From Kapaibacterium sp044224925 (GTDB lineage: Bacteria; Bacteroidota; Ignavibacteria; Kapaibacteriales; Kapaibacteriaceae), in NCBI GenBank assembly GCA_044224925.1, contig JBGAJM010000001.1, forward strand, positions 1 to 64,000: a stretch of DNA of 64,000 bases, given 5' to 3'. The notes below the pieces were generated by a model. The model was not told the origin of the DNA. It searched no databases and was given only the letters and a program-made list of their open reading frames with translations. A program made the position numbers and the translations under genes. Positions within the stretch are counted from its first letter, which is position 1; every line of letters begins with the position of its first letter. This document shows positions 8,744 to 19,200 of this stretch, piece by piece.

Positions 8744-10506
8744 TGCCCATTCGCATTCTCTCGGAACATCTTGCGAATCAGATCGCTGCTGGTGAAGTGG
8801 TGCAGCGACCCGAGTCTGCCATCAAAGAACTCGTCGAGAACAGCATCGATGCGGGCGCCACGCATGTGACCGTTGTGGTCAAGGGTGCCGGCAAACAACT
8901 CATGCATGTGATCGACAATGGCTCGGGCATGACGCGTGAGGATCTCGAACTGTCCATCATCCGTCACGCCACCAGCAAGCTCCTCACCGAAGAAGATCTG
9001 CATGCCATAGCAACGCTCGGATTCCGCGGCGAGGCGCTTGCCTCCATTGCAGCTGTGGCCGATGTGGAGATCCGCACGCGACGGAGTGTCGAGCCCACAG
9101 GCTGGGCCCTCACCGCACGTCCCGGCGAGCCGCCCACCATCAAGGCCGAAGGATGCGATGTGGGCACGCAGGTATTGGTGCGCAACCTCTTCTACAATGT
9201 ACCGGCACGTCGAAAGTTCTTGAAGAGCGACCTCTCTGAGTTTCGCGCCATCTCGGACACGATGCAACGATTGGCGCTCTCACGTCCGCATGTTCGCTTC
9301 ACCTTCTACGACGGGAATGTGCTGGTCTTCGACGTGCATGCGTCCGACCTCAAGCGACGTATTGCCGACATCCTTGCCATCGACGTCACGCAGTCGTTGA
9401 TCTCTGCCGAAGCAGAGGAGCAGGGCATTCGCGTGAGCGGCTTCGTCGGACTTCCGTCCATCGCCCGACAAAGTCGGAGCGGACAGTTCTTCTTCCTGAA
9501 CGAACGATCGATCACGAGTCGCTATCTGGCCCATGCCGTGGCCACGGCCTACGAACACTTGCTCGAGTCGGGTCGGCAGCCCGTGTTCGTGCTCACGATC
9601 TCTGTGGATCCGCATCGCGTGGACGTGAACGTGCATCCTCAGAAACACGAAGTGAAGTTCGACGACGAACGTCTCGTCTATCTGCTCGTCCAGCAGGCCG
9701 TATCTCGCGCGCTTCAGCAAGCCAATGTTGTGCCCGCATTCTTGTCCGACATCGGTCTTGCTCCTTCCCCCCTTCAGTCCCTCCCGCAACAAGGCGGCAG
9801 CGCGCTCATCGTGAATCGACTCACGGGTGAAGTGCTTCCATCGTTCCAGCAGCAACAGGGAGGGTGGCAAGGCAGCAAGGATCGGACCTCCGAAGCCTAT
9901 GGTTCGCTGTTCCAACATGTGGAGCCAAGCGCGCCGGAACAACGAACGATGCAGGCGCTGCAGGTGGACCAACGATTTGTGATCACGTATTCGAACGAAG
10001 GCGTGGTGATCGTGGATCAGCATGCGGCGCATGAGCGTGTGATCTATGAGCGCATGGTACATCGGTCCACGGACGAGGCGCAGGCCGGACAGGCCTTGCT
10101 CTTCTCTGTGCGTACACAACTGTCGCCATCGCATGCCGTGTTGTTGCGTGAGTTCTTGCCGGAGTTCATTGCCTTGGGATTTCGCGTGGACGTGCACGAT
10201 GACAACAGTGTGGACGTCATGGCCGTACCGAGCGATGTTCGTCCGGGGAATGAAGAGCGTACGCTGATGGACATGCTCGATGCCATCGAAGAGGTGGGTG
10301 TGATCCCGTCGAACATCCGTCGTGAACGCATCATTGCCCTGTTCGCCGCACGGCAGGCCATTCGCAAGGGAGATCGCTTGCAGTCGAACGAGCTCACGGC
10401 ACTCATCCGAGATCTCTTCGCATGCACGGTGCCGCATGTGTCGCCAAGTGGACAGCCCACGTACATCATCATCACGTATGATGAACTTGTTCAACGATTC
10501 CGATAG
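8743..10506 (+). CDS. mutL: DNA mismatch repair protein MutL
   Basis: This is a 587-residue mismatch-repair ATPase that links MutS to downstream strand incision. The N-terminal GHKL ATPase has IAAGEVVQRPESAIKELVEN, DNGSGM, ATSKL and the TLGFRGEALASIA loop. The C-terminal domain has DQHAAHERVIYE (from about residue 425), which fits the DQHA-x2-E-x4-E endonuclease motif, so this MutL should nick DNA itself, as in organisms lacking MutH. The ATG at 8743 overlaps the crtC-like stop; a longer open frame upstream lies inside that gene and was rejected. Confidence 0.97.
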   Translation: MPIRILSEHLANQIAAGEVVQRPESAIKELVENSIDAGATHVTVVVKGAGKQLMHVIDNGSGMTREDLELSIIRHATSKLLTEEDLHAIATLGFRGEALASIAAVADVEIRTRRSVEPTGWALTARPGEPPTIKAEGCDVGTQVLVRNLFYNVPARRKFLKSDLSEFRAISDTMQRLALSRPHVRFTFYDGNVLVFDVHASDLKRRIADILAIDVTQSLISAEAEEQGIRVSGFVGLPSIARQSRSGQFFFLNERSITSRYLAHAVATAYEHLLESGRQPVFVLTISVDPHRVDVNVHPQKHEVKFDDERLVYLLVQQAVSRALQQANVVPAFLSDIGLAPSPLQSLPQQGGSALIVNRLTGEVLPSFQQQQGGWQGSKDRTSEAYGSLFQHVEPSAPEQRTMQALQVDQRFVITYSNEGVVIVDQHAAHERVIYERMVHRSTDEAQAGQALLFSVRTQLSPSHAVLLREFLPEFIALGFRVDVHDDNSVDVMAVPSDVRPGNEERTLMDMLDAIEEVGVIPSNIRRERIIALFAARQAIRKGDRLQSNELTALIRDLFACTVPHVSPSGQPTYIIITYDELVQRFR

Positions 10507-10514
10507 ACCACTCT

Positions 10515-11123
10515 ATGCGAAGTTCCTTGTTCGTCCTGTTCTTCTTCTGTGCAACAGCGATGTTCGCACAGCAAGACCCGGATCTCGACACGCTTGCCTC
10601 GTACATGTCGGGATCGTTCTCGAGTGAGAAACAATCGCTGCGCGACTCGTCGTATTTCGACGTGCGCTTGCACATGTGCAGGATCTGGTCGACCCGTACC
10701 GACGGCGTCTGGATCTATGTGGAACAGGCCATGGCCACAACGCCCGACGCTCCGTACCGTCAGCGTGTCTACCGCCTGCATCGGAACGAGGATCGTGTGC
10801 TGGAAAGTGCCGTCTATGCATTGCCCAACCCGGCGGCCGTCGTCGGGGCGTGCTCCGATACATCCAAGTTGGGCACGCTCACGCCGGACCAACTGAAGCT
10901 GCGAGATGGGTGTCAGGTCTACCTTCACGCATCCAACGGACACTTCGAAGGGGCCACCGAGGGCATGGCCTGCGCTAGCGAACTGAAGGGGGCCTCGTTC
11001 GCGACCACCGAGGTGAAGGTCTATGCCAATGCCATCATCAGCTGGGACCGCGGATTCAGCTCTTCGGGCGAGCAGGTCTGGGGTGCCACAAAAGGCGGTT
11101 ACATCTTTCTACGAACTCCCTAA
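10515..11123 (+). CDS. Exported CpcT/CpeT-family protein
   Basis: This 202-residue protein has an N-terminal signal peptide ending near MFAQQ. The body matches the CpcT/CpeT (DUF1001) family: RIWSTRTDGVWIYVEQAM, PYRQRVYRL, LRDGCQVYL, the EGMACASELKGASF block and WDRGF followed by GEQVWGATKGGYIF. In cyanobacteria these attach phycocyanobilin to phycobiliproteins, but no phycobiliprotein is present and this copy is exported, so a different ligand or role is likely. It starts 8 bp after the mutL stop. The family call is strong; the function is unknown. Confidence 0.85.
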   Translation: MRSSLFVLFFFCATAMFAQQDPDLDTLASYMSGSFSSEKQSLRDSSYFDVRLHMCRIWSTRTDGVWIYVEQAMATTPDAPYRQRVYRLHRNEDRVLESAVYALPNPAAVVGACSDTSKLGTLTPDQLKLRDGCQVYLHASNGHFEGATEGMACASELKGASFATTEVKVYANAIISWDRGFSSSGEQVWGATKGGYIFLRTP

Positions 11124-11128
11124 CTTTG
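11121..11128 (+). promoter_or_regulatory. -7 promoter box (TAACTTTG) upstream of the SDR gene
   Basis: An exact match to TAnnTTTG overlapping the TAA stop of the cpcT-like gene, 30 bp before the ATG at 11159. It gives the SDR gene its own likely promoter and argues against an upstream TTG start at 11126. Confidence 0.5.
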
Positions 11129-11158
11129 CAGCTTCACATTGAACGAAGGACTACGAGC

Positions 11159-11983
11159 ATGGCCACGAATCTGTACGCACTGATCCTTGGAGCTTCCAGT
11201 GGTTTTGGAAAGGCTGCCGCACGTGCACTTGCACAGGACGGGATCAATATCATTGGCGTCCACCTCGATCGCGCAGCAGGTCTCCAGCAGGTAGAGGAGC
11301 TCAAAGCGGAATTGAGCGGTCTTGGCGTGCAGAGTCACTTCTTCAACATCAATGCCGCCGATGCAGAACGTCGTGCCGAGCTCATGGCATCGATCGCAGA
11401 CATCCTTGCGGCGAATGAAGGCGGCACCATCCGCTTGCTGTTGCACTCGTTGGCCTTTGGCACATTGAAGCCCTTCCTGGCAGAATCGCCGAACGACTGT
11501 ATCTCGCAGAAGAATCTCGAGATGACGCTCGACGTGATGGCCAATAGCATCCTGTATTATACGCAGGATGTGGTGCGTCGCGGATTGATGGGACCCGGAG
11601 GTCGTGTGGTCGGCCTGACCAGTGCCGGTTCCACACGCGTCCTGCCCATGTATGGCGCCGTCAGTGGTGCAAAGGCAGCCATGGAAGCGTACATCCGTCA
11701 ACTCGCCATGGAATTGGCACCGTACGGCATCACGGCGAACTCGATCCGTGCAGGTGTTACGCACACGCCGGCCCTGGACAAGATCCCGGGCAGTGACGTG
11801 ATCATGGGCAATGCCTTCATGCGGAATCCGAACCACCGACTTACCACGCCGGACGATGTGGCATCGGTCCTTCGCCTCTTGGTGAAGCCCGAAGCACAAT
11901 GGATCAACGGCACCATCCTTGGAGTGGACGGAGGCGAGGACGCCGTCGACCTTACATGGTGGAAGCCTGAGACGCAGGCTTAA
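11159..11983 (+). CDS. Enoyl-ACP reductase-like short-chain dehydrogenase (FabI/FabL type)
   Basis: This is a 274-residue Rossmann-fold oxidoreductase. The nucleotide-binding motif is ILGASSGFGKAAA near the N-terminus, LLLHSLAFG corresponds to the FabI-type SIA block, and the catalytic motif is MYGAVSGAKAAME, in which Tyr and Lys are separated by six residues as in enoyl-ACP reductases rather than three as in ordinary SDRs. The C-terminus has INGTILGVDGGE. It probably reduces trans-2-enoyl thioesters with NAD(P)H in fatty acid synthesis (FabL-like). Whether it is the main enoyl reductase cannot be told here. Its TAA overlaps the TAA of the opposing CBS gene within TTAA at 11980-11983. Confidence 0.8.
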   Translation: MATNLYALILGASSGFGKAAARALAQDGINIIGVHLDRAAGLQQVEELKAELSGLGVQSHFFNINAADAERRAELMASIADILAANEGGTIRLLLHSLAFGTLKPFLAESPNDCISQKNLEMTLDVMANSILYYTQDVVRRGLMGPGGRVVGLTSAGSTRVLPMYGAVSGAKAAMEAYIRQLAMELAPYGITANSIRAGVTHTPALDKIPGSDVIMGNAFMRNPNHRLTTPDDVASVLRLLVKPEAQWINGTILGVDGGEDAVDLTWWKPETQA

Positions 11984-13341
11984 AGGTAGTCGAGCACATC
12001 GTGGCGTGTGAGCACGCCGACCAGTCGACCGAACTCACGAACCATCACCAGTGGATTGTCCTTCAGGCGCGTGATCGCAGCGCTCACATCATCGTGGGCA
12101 TCCATCACGGGAGCCGGACGTTCCATGTAGTCGGTGACCGTGCGTTCGATGTTCGTGCGGTCCTCGATCACGGCGCTCATCAACTTGTTCTCGCGCACGA
12201 TACCAACGAACTCTTCGTTGGCGATCACCGGAAGATCTGACACTTCGTACGAGCTCATGAGCGACAGGGCCTCTTGCACCATGGCCTCCGGCACCACACT
12301 GATCATCGATGGCAGGGAGCCGCGATTGCGCTTCGTGGCCAGCACGTCGCGCACCATGAATCGATCGTTCTCGAGCAGGCTCTTCTCCTTGAGCCATTCA
12401 TCATTGTGATGCTTCGTCAAGTAGCGCTCACCCGTGTCGCAGATGATGGCCACAACTACGGCCTCTTTGGGCAAGAGCGCACCGACCTTGAGGGCGGCCG
12501 CAATGTTCATTCCCGATGATCCACCACAGAAGATCCCTTCTTCACGCGCAAGTGCACGTGCCGTCATGAAGGCATCCTTGTCGGTGATGTTCATGATCTC
12601 GTCGATAAGATTCAGATCCAGGTTCCCGGGAATGCGCTCTTGACCGACGCCTTCGATCAAGTAGGGAAGTGCTTCCACCAGACGTCCGGTCTCTTTGAAG
12701 GTCTTGATGGATGAACCCACGGGATCGGCGGCGATCACCTTGATCTTGGGATTCATCTTCTTGAGGAACCGACTCGTGCCCGTGATGGTGCCTCCGGTAC
12801 CGATGCCGGCAACGAAGTGCGTGATCGTTCCATCGGTATCGGCCCAGATCTCCGGTCCGGTCGTCCGTTCGTGAATAGCCGGATTGGCCGGATTGTCATA
12901 CTGGTTCAGCATGTGGGCATTCGGCAATTCCGATGCAAGGCGATGTGCTGTGTTCCAGTAGTATTCGGGCGAGCTCATCTTCGCCGCGCTCGATACGATG
13001 AGCACGTCCGCTCCCAAGGCCTTCAGGTATCGTACGCGTTCGCTCGATGCCTTATCGGTCATCACGAACAAGCACTGATAGCCCTTCAACCTTGCCGCCA
13101 ACGCAAGTCCTATTCCCGTGTTCCCGCTGGTGGGTTCGATGATGAGATCGCCTGGTTTGATCAGGCCATCGCGCTCTGCGGCCTCGAGCATGGCAATGCC
13201 GATACGGTCCTTCACGGAGCCGCCGGGATTAGCGCTCTCCATCTTGAGAAGGATGGTGGCATCGATGCCCGCATTGAGCTTCTGCAACCGCACAAGTGGC
13301 GTGTTGCCAACAAGGTCGAGAACGGAATTGTTGACGTTCAT
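11980..13341 (-). CDS. Cystathionine beta-synthase with C-terminal CBS-domain pair
   Basis: This 453-residue protein has a PLP-dependent fold type II domain (about 1-320) and two C-terminal CBS domains (about 335-453). GNTPLVRL and NPGGSVKDR carry the Schiff-base lysine, EPTSGNTGIGLALAA binds the substrate carboxylate, and GTGGTITGT binds the PLP phosphate. The architecture is that of cystathionine beta-synthase (serine plus homocysteine), although O-acetylserine-using cysteine synthases with CBS tails look similar. CBS domains usually bind adenosyl ligands such as AdoMet for regulation. It is the last gene of the aldolase-ABC-CBS operon, with an ATGA overlap to the ABC gene. Confidence 0.9.
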   Translation of the reverse strand: MNVNNSVLDLVGNTPLVRLQKLNAGIDATILLKMESANPGGSVKDRIGIAMLEAAERDGLIKPGDLIIEPTSGNTGIGLALAARLKGYQCLFVMTDKASSERVRYLKALGADVLIVSSAAKMSSPEYYWNTAHRLASELPNAHMLNQYDNPANPAIHERTTGPEIWADTDGTITHFVAGIGTGGTITGTSRFLKKMNPKIKVIAADPVGSSIKTFKETGRLVEALPYLIEGVGQERIPGNLDLNLIDEIMNITDKDAFMTARALAREEGIFCGGSSGMNIAAALKVGALLPKEAVVVAIICDTGERYLTKHHNDEWLKEKSLLENDRFMVRDVLATKRNRGSLPSMISVVPEAMVQEALSLMSSYEVSDLPVIANEEFVGIVRENKLMSAVIEDRTNIERTVTDYMERPAPVMDAHDDVSAAITRLKDNPLVMVREFGRLVGVLTRHDVLDYL

Positions 13342-15101
13342 GAGAGTTCTTCTTCTAGAAGTTGACGTTCGTACATGGTGGCGTAGAAGCCTTGAAGGGC
13401 AAGGAGGGAGGCGTGGTCACCGCGTTCGGCGACAGCGCCGTGATGGAGGACGATGATCTGATCGCAGTCCTTCACGGTGGAGATCCGATGCGAGATCAAG
13501 ATGGTGGTACGACCGCGCATCACGCCGCGGAGTCCGCGCAGGATGCGCTCTTCCGTGTCGGTGTCGACCGCCGAGAGTGCATCGTCCAAGATCAGAATGC
13601 GCGGGTCGGCTAGGATGGCGCGAGCAAGCGCTGTACGTTGTTTCTGTCCACCCGACAGTGTGATACCGCGTTCTCCAACAACGGTCTCGAATCCGTTGAC
13701 AAGGGAGGCGATGTCTCCGGTGAGTTGGGCCACATCGGCTGCCGCACGCACCTCGTCATCGGTGGCCGTTGCTCGTGCGAATCGAACATTGTTGCGAATG
13801 GTGTCACTGAACAGGAATGACTCTTGGGGCACCATGGCGATGGCACCGCGCAGAGTGGTGAGCGGGATGGTGCGTACGTCGTGTCCGTCGATGCGGACCA
13901 CGCCGTCGGTCACCTCGCTCAAGCGCGGGATCAGATCGATGAAGGACGACTTCCCAGAGCCCACCAAACCGACGATGCCGAGTGATGTTCCGGCGGGGAT
14001 CGTGACGGACACGTCGTTCAACACCGTCGTATCGCCGTAGCGTACCGACACATGTTCAAATGCGATGCCGCCATGGAGCGACGTGATGGTGGACTCTGTC
14101 CGTTCGGTGTCGCGGATCGTCGGCACGGCATCGATGATCGCGCCAAGACGTCCAATGGAGGCCGCTCCGCGCTGGATCATGCCCGTCACCCAGCCAATGG
14201 CGGCGATGGGCCACAGCAACTGGTTGAGATAGATGAAGAACTGCGTGAGCTGACCGACGGTGAGGGCCTGTTGCATCACTTGCCAACCGCCCACGCCGAT
14301 CACAACGATGTAGCTGATGTTGAACAGCACCGTCATCGATGGCATCATGAGCGATTGGAAGCGCGCGAGATGCATGTTCTTCTGATAGTAGGAACGACTG
14401 AAGTCGTTGAACCGATCGCTCTCGTGATCTTCGCGTGCATAGGCGCGAACAACGCGAACACCCGAGAACGTTTCTTGCGCATGCGTCGTGATGAGCTCGT
14501 ACTCTTCTTGCACACGCTTGTACGATTGATGGATGCGTTTGCCCAGGGAGTACGTGGCCCATGCAATGAACGGAACGGGAATGACGATGGCCGCTGTGAG
14601 TGTGGCGTTCAACAGGAACATCCACGATAGGGCGAAGGCGAAGGTGGTGATGGTGTTGGCCGTATACATCACGGCAGGACCGATGAACTCCCGTACCGCA
14701 CCGACGTCGTTCGTGAAGTGCGCGATCAGCGATCCCGTGCTCCGCTCCTGAAAGAACTCTTGCGACTGTGTTCGCACCGAGGCGATGAAGTCGTTTCGAA
14801 TGTCCTCTTCGACAAGTCGCGACGTCACGATGATCGTCCGTCGTGTTGCGAACATGAAGAACCCACTACCGATCGTCAGTGCAAGGATCTGCAGGATCAG
14901 CATTGTCACATCGTCGACGCCCACGCGCGTGGTACGGATCACGTCGATGGTCTGTCCCACCATGCGCGGAATGGTCGTGGAGCAAATGTTGGAGATGGTC
15001 ACGAAGACCATGCCCCATGCCACCTTGCCACGATACCGTCGCAGATAGGGGAGGAGACGTTTGAGTTCGCGTAGTGCTCCTACGGGAGGTATAGAGGCCA
15101 T
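13338..15101 (-). CDS. ABC exporter, fused permease/ATPase (MsbA/LmrA-like)
   Basis: This is a 587-residue half-transporter working as a homodimer or heterodimer in the inner membrane. Residues 1-330 hold about six membrane helices. The ATPase domain follows with Walker A GLVGSGKSS (about 377), Q-loop MVPQESFLF, signature LSGGQKQR (about 480), Walker B ILILDDALSAVD and switch His in LISHR. The family exports lipids, peptides or drugs; the substrate is not evident. Its start shares one base with the aldolase stop, and its stop overlaps the CBS start by 4 bp. Confidence 0.93.
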   Translation of the reverse strand: MASIPPVGALRELKRLLPYLRRYRGKVAWGMVFVTISNICSTTIPRMVGQTIDVIRTTRVGVDDVTMLILQILALTIGSGFFMFATRRTIIVTSRLVEEDIRNDFIASVRTQSQEFFQERSTGSLIAHFTNDVGAVREFIGPAVMYTANTITTFAFALSWMFLLNATLTAAIVIPVPFIAWATYSLGKRIHQSYKRVQEEYELITTHAQETFSGVRVVRAYAREDHESDRFNDFSRSYYQKNMHLARFQSLMMPSMTVLFNISYIVVIGVGGWQVMQQALTVGQLTQFFIYLNQLLWPIAAIGWVTGMIQRGAASIGRLGAIIDAVPTIRDTERTESTITSLHGGIAFEHVSVRYGDTTVLNDVSVTIPAGTSLGIVGLVGSGKSSFIDLIPRLSEVTDGVVRIDGHDVRTIPLTTLRGAIAMVPQESFLFSDTIRNNVRFARATATDDEVRAAADVAQLTGDIASLVNGFETVVGERGITLSGGQKQRTALARAILADPRILILDDALSAVDTDTEERILRGLRGVMRGRTTILISHRISTVKDCDQIIVLHHGAVAERGDHASLLALQGFYATMYERQLLEEELS

Positions 15102-16165
15102 TATGCGATCGTGACCTCGTTGCTGAGGTAGACATCCTGGATGGCATTGAGAAGGGCGACGCCTTCATGCATCGGCTTCTGGAAGGCCTTCCGTCCGGAG
15201 ATCAGTCCCATGCCGCCGGCGCGCTTGTTGATCACGGCCGTGGTGATGGCCTCTGCCATGTCGTTCGAGCCCGAAGCACCACCGCTGTTGATCAGTCCGA
15301 TGCGGCCCATATAGCAGTTCGCCACTTGGTACCGACAGAGGTCGATCGGATGGTCCGTTGCGAGATCGGTATACATGCGCTTGTCGAGCTTGCCATACGA
15401 AGAATCGCCGGAGTTCAGCGCCGTGAAACCACCGTTGTTCTCGGGCAGCTTCTGCTTGATGATGTCGGCCTGGATCGTCACACCGAGGTGATTGGCCTGT
15501 CCGGTGAGATCGGCGGCAACATGATAGTCTTTGTCCTTCTTGAACGCACCATTGCGGAGATAGCACCACAGGATCGTGGCCATGCCCAATTCGTGGGCGT
15601 GGGCAAATGCCTGGCTAACCTCGACGATCTGACGAGCCGATTCCGGTGAGCCGAAGTAGATGGTGGCACCAACGGCGGCAGCGCCCATGTCGTACGCTTG
15701 CTGGATGGTACCGAACATGATCTGGTCGAACTTGTTCGGATACGTCAGCAGTTCGTTGTGGTTGATCTTGACGATGAAGGGGATCTTGTGGGCGTACGAG
15801 CGTGCTACGCTACCGAGCACGCCATAGGTGGAGGCCACGGCATTGCAACCGCCTTCGACGGCAAGCTTGACGATGTTCTCGGGGTCGAAGTACAGAGGAT
15901 TCTTGGCGAACGATGCGCCGGCACTGTGTTCGATGCCCTGGTCGACAGGAAGGATCGAAACATAACCGGTGTTGGCAAGGCGACCCGTTCCGTTGATCCA
16001 CTGAAGGTTCCGCAGCACGCGTGCATTTCGGTCGCTCTTGGCGAAGATCGTATCAACGCTGTGCGGAGAGGGGACGTGGATCTGTTCCTTCGTGACCGTG
16101 GTACAGGTGTGGTTCAGGTAGTACGAGGCGTTATTGCCGAGTGCTTCGGAGATGCGGTCGATCAT
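15101..16165 (-). CDS. fbaB: Class I fructose-bisphosphate aldolase, archaeal/DhnA type (FbaB-like)
   Basis: This is a 354-residue TIM-barrel aldolase of glycolysis and gluconeogenesis, forming a Schiff base and needing no metal. The ILPVDQGIEH block near residue 70, FIVKINHNELLTYP and MGAAAVGATIYFGS are characteristic of the DhnA/FbaB subgroup, and the length fits E. coli FbaB. The open frame extends to a GTG at 16219, but a promoter -7 box lies within that extension (16208-16215), so I start at the ATG at 16165. It is the first gene of the aldolase-ABC-CBS operon. Confidence 0.92.
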   Translation of the reverse strand: MIDRISEALGNNASYYLNHTCTTVTKEQIHVPSPHSVDTIFAKSDRNARVLRNLQWINGTGRLANTGYVSILPVDQGIEHSAGASFAKNPLYFDPENIVKLAVEGGCNAVASTYGVLGSVARSYAHKIPFIVKINHNELLTYPNKFDQIMFGTIQQAYDMGAAAVGATIYFGSPESARQIVEVSQAFAHAHELGMATILWCYLRNGAFKKDKDYHVAADLTGQANHLGVTIQADIIKQKLPENNGGFTALNSGDSSYGKLDKRMYTDLATDHPIDLCRYQVANCYMGRIGLINSGGASGSNDMAEAITTAVINKRAGGMGLISGRKAFQKPMHEGVALLNAIQDVYLSNEVTIA

Positions 16166-16207
16166 GATCTGCTCGTCGAGATGGTGGGAGGGGGCGGAGA
16201 CAGAGTG

Positions 16208-16215
16208 CAAATCTA
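16208..16215 (-). promoter_or_regulatory. -7 promoter box (TAGATTTG) for the aldolase operon
   Basis: An exact TAnnTTTG match on the minus strand, 43 bp before the chosen aldolase ATG and just downstream of the terminator of the preceding gene. A weak -33 element (TTCG) is 19 bp further upstream. Confidence 0.6.
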
Positions 16216-16234
16216 CCACTTCGGGGAACCAGGG

Positions 16235-16270
16235 CGAAAAAAAAGGGACACACCGAAGTGTGTCCCTTGA
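16235..16270 (-). terminator. Intrinsic terminator of the vWA surface protein gene
   Basis: Read on the minus strand, an 11-bp perfect stem (16268-16258 with 16253-16243) and a TTCG tetraloop are followed by a run of eight T residues, starting within the stem. It begins about 20 bp after the stop of the 1591-aa gene and is the best terminator in the window. Confidence 0.93.
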
Positions 16271-16291
16271 CGTGTTCGATATGGACCGAGA

Positions 16292-19200
16292 TCAGCGCAC
16301 GATCGAGAACGATCGGGTGGCGGTGAATGGTCCGCTGTTCATGCGAACGAAGTAGATGCCGTTCGCCATGGTCGTTGTTTGCAGATCGATCTCATACACA
16401 CCGGATGCACCGGGCGCAGTGGTGACCGATGTCACAAGCGTTCCAACTTGGTCGTAGACCTCGAAAGAGGTCGGCACGGCAAAGCCCGTGGAGTATGGAA
16501 TGGTGATCACATCCGATGCCGGACTTGGATACGGGTGCTCGATACCGAAGGTGTTGGTGCCGAATTTGACCAAACGACCTTCCGTGAAGCAGACCTTGGT
16601 GACCGTGATCTGACTCGTGTTGGCGTTCGTGACGATACAGGGCAGCTTGGCATCAGAGGTCAGCGAGATCTGGATCGCCTGCTCCTTGTTCAAATACACA
16701 CTGAAGGCCGGCGTGACGAAGACGGCGTTATTGATCGTGCCGCCAGCACGTCTCGTTCCGTTCAAGACAAGGGAGCCAGGTGCATCGGTGACAACGGACC
16801 ATGTCCAGTCGACATTCTGCGGCGACTGATACGCCGTGTCGAACTTGAGCGCGTCCTGCGGATAGGTGATCGCGATATCGATGTTGTTGAACTGCGTCGT
16901 CCGTGGCAGCGGATAGGAGATCGTGATCGGAACACCCACTGAAGATCCCACGATGCCGGAGGCTGAGTTGTCGAGTGTCAACGTCATCGGCGTGACCACA
17001 CCGGAACCCGACACACGAACATTGAGATCCGGGTTGACCGGATTCACGAACGTATAGGTGGCAACATAGTTCACCACGGCGGTCGGGCTGAAGCTCACGG
17101 TGAACTGGACGCTGTCTCCGGGAGCCATTGGTGGTGGATTCATCGGTGAGATCGTGATCTCCCTCGTGTCTCCCGTCCCAGTGACGGCCGAGATCACGAA
17201 GGCCTCGGTCCTGCTTGGATTCTTGATCCAGAAGGTTCTCGTGACGGTCTCGCACGTGAGGACGTCGCCAAAGTCGATCGGTGTGATCGACGATGCCTGC
17301 AGTCCTTCGCCACGTACTGTTGCATAGGTGTCTTGATAAGGAGGAAGGGGATCAGGGCCCGGCTTCGCATCGTGCATGATCCGGATCGTCTCGGTGTGCA
17401 TTCCTCCGGTCTTCGGGAAGAACTTGACCGGGATCACGAGCGAATCGAGCGGAAGGATCGACAACGGCGCGCCGGTGACGAGTGGATTCGCTTCGAAGTC
17501 GGCCTGACCCGGATTGGACCAGTCGATGCTCTGCACATAGAGTGGTGTGGTACTGTCCGTGTTACGGATCACCACGATGCCGTTCTCCGTTGAACGTGCG
17601 CCTACGGGAGCTGCATTGAAGGTGTAGTCCGTGGCAATGATGGCCGGGAGAATGCCGATGCCCTTCGCACCGCCATCAACGGTCTTTGCCTGTCCTTGCA
17701 CGGTGGCCGCCAACTTCACCTCGAATGGTCCGCGACCGATCGGAGTGAATCGTACGGAGACACTCTTCTCTTCGTTTGGCTTGAGCGTGAAGGGCACGCC
17801 CGGCTTGACGATGGTTGCATCCGGGAAGCTCGTGCTTGGCTGGGTGACCTGGATATCGGTGATCACGGCGTCTTGCGAGCTGAGGTTCTTGATCACGATC
17901 AGAGAGTCGTTCGTGGTCAAGACGCGACGCTTGCCAAAGTCGACCGTTTCCATGATGACGTTCGGTGCGAACACCTCTGCCGTGATCGCAGAGCTGGCGC
18001 TTCCGCAATCAGACGGAAGAGTGTAGAGGATGGTCGCCGACTTCACGCCTGGGGATGCGGGTGACATGGTGATGGTGATGTCGGGGAAGCACTCGCCGGG
18101 TTTGACGGTGACCGGACCCTTGGGCGAAACACTGAACTCGGGGTTCGCCGGTACAATGTCGAGACTCACAAGCAGGTCGTTCGGACTGTTGTTACGTAGC
18201 GGACAGGTGACCGTCTTCGTTGGGGTTGTGCCCATGACGATGTTGCCCATATCGATCGAGGCCACTGCATCCACTTTACAAGGAGGAAGCCCATTACCGG
18301 TGAGTTGAAGCACCGTGGACGTGTTACAGTCACCATAGATCGTCAACGTTGCCGTCCGAGGACCAGTTGCCGATGGCTTGAATTGGAATTCAACGCTCAT
18401 GCACGCCGTTGGGTCGCCTGTGGCGCCCAAGCGCTGTCCGACAATACTCGACAGGAGTTTGAACTCTCCATTGTTCGGTGTGATGGTATAGCTCTTGATC
18501 ACCACCGGGATCTGCGTCGTGTTGCAGACGATCAGGTTGCCAGCCTTTGTGGAGGAATCGCCAACGATCGTTGGGTCCGCTGTGATCGTGGTTGGATTCG
18601 CAACAAGCTGTGGTGATTGCACCGTGAAGGACGTGTCGCTTGAATCAGCCGAAGCCGGAGCGGCACAGAACTTCGTCACATAGACGTCGGTGTTCGTACC
18701 CGTTGCATTGAAGGTGAACAGCGGAGGCACTCCGAACGTCTTCGTGCCCTTGAAGTGATTGCTCATGTACTTGCAGCCGGCATTGTCGGTTGCGATCGTG
18801 TCTTGATAGGCGAAGCCTGCGGGCGGACCTGCAACCTGAAGTCCTCCGGGGATCACGGCGCCGTCCTTGTCGTAGATCACGTAGTACTGACGGGGGTTGT
18901 TGTCGCTGAACTTCTGTTCGGCATAGGTGTTCGTGCGATACGAGCCCACACGAATGAAGCCGACCGTGCGACCGGTGACGACCACTTCCGGGTCACCCGT
19001 AGTCGCATTGTATCGAAGGCCGATGCTCCTTGCATCCGTTGTGCTCTTATAGATGTCGCTACCTTGACCGATCTTGTTCCACTCATAATTGCCGTTCGGG
19101 TCCAGCTTTACGATGAACATGTTGCTTGCATCCTTACTGCTGGCGCTTTGACCGGCAGGGAAGGAGAAGCGCTGCCCTAGGGTGTTGATCCCGAACTCGG

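Noticed and set aside
9280..10494. 404-codon minus-strand frame opposite mutL
   Set aside because: Composition typical of an antisense shadow; mutL is certain.
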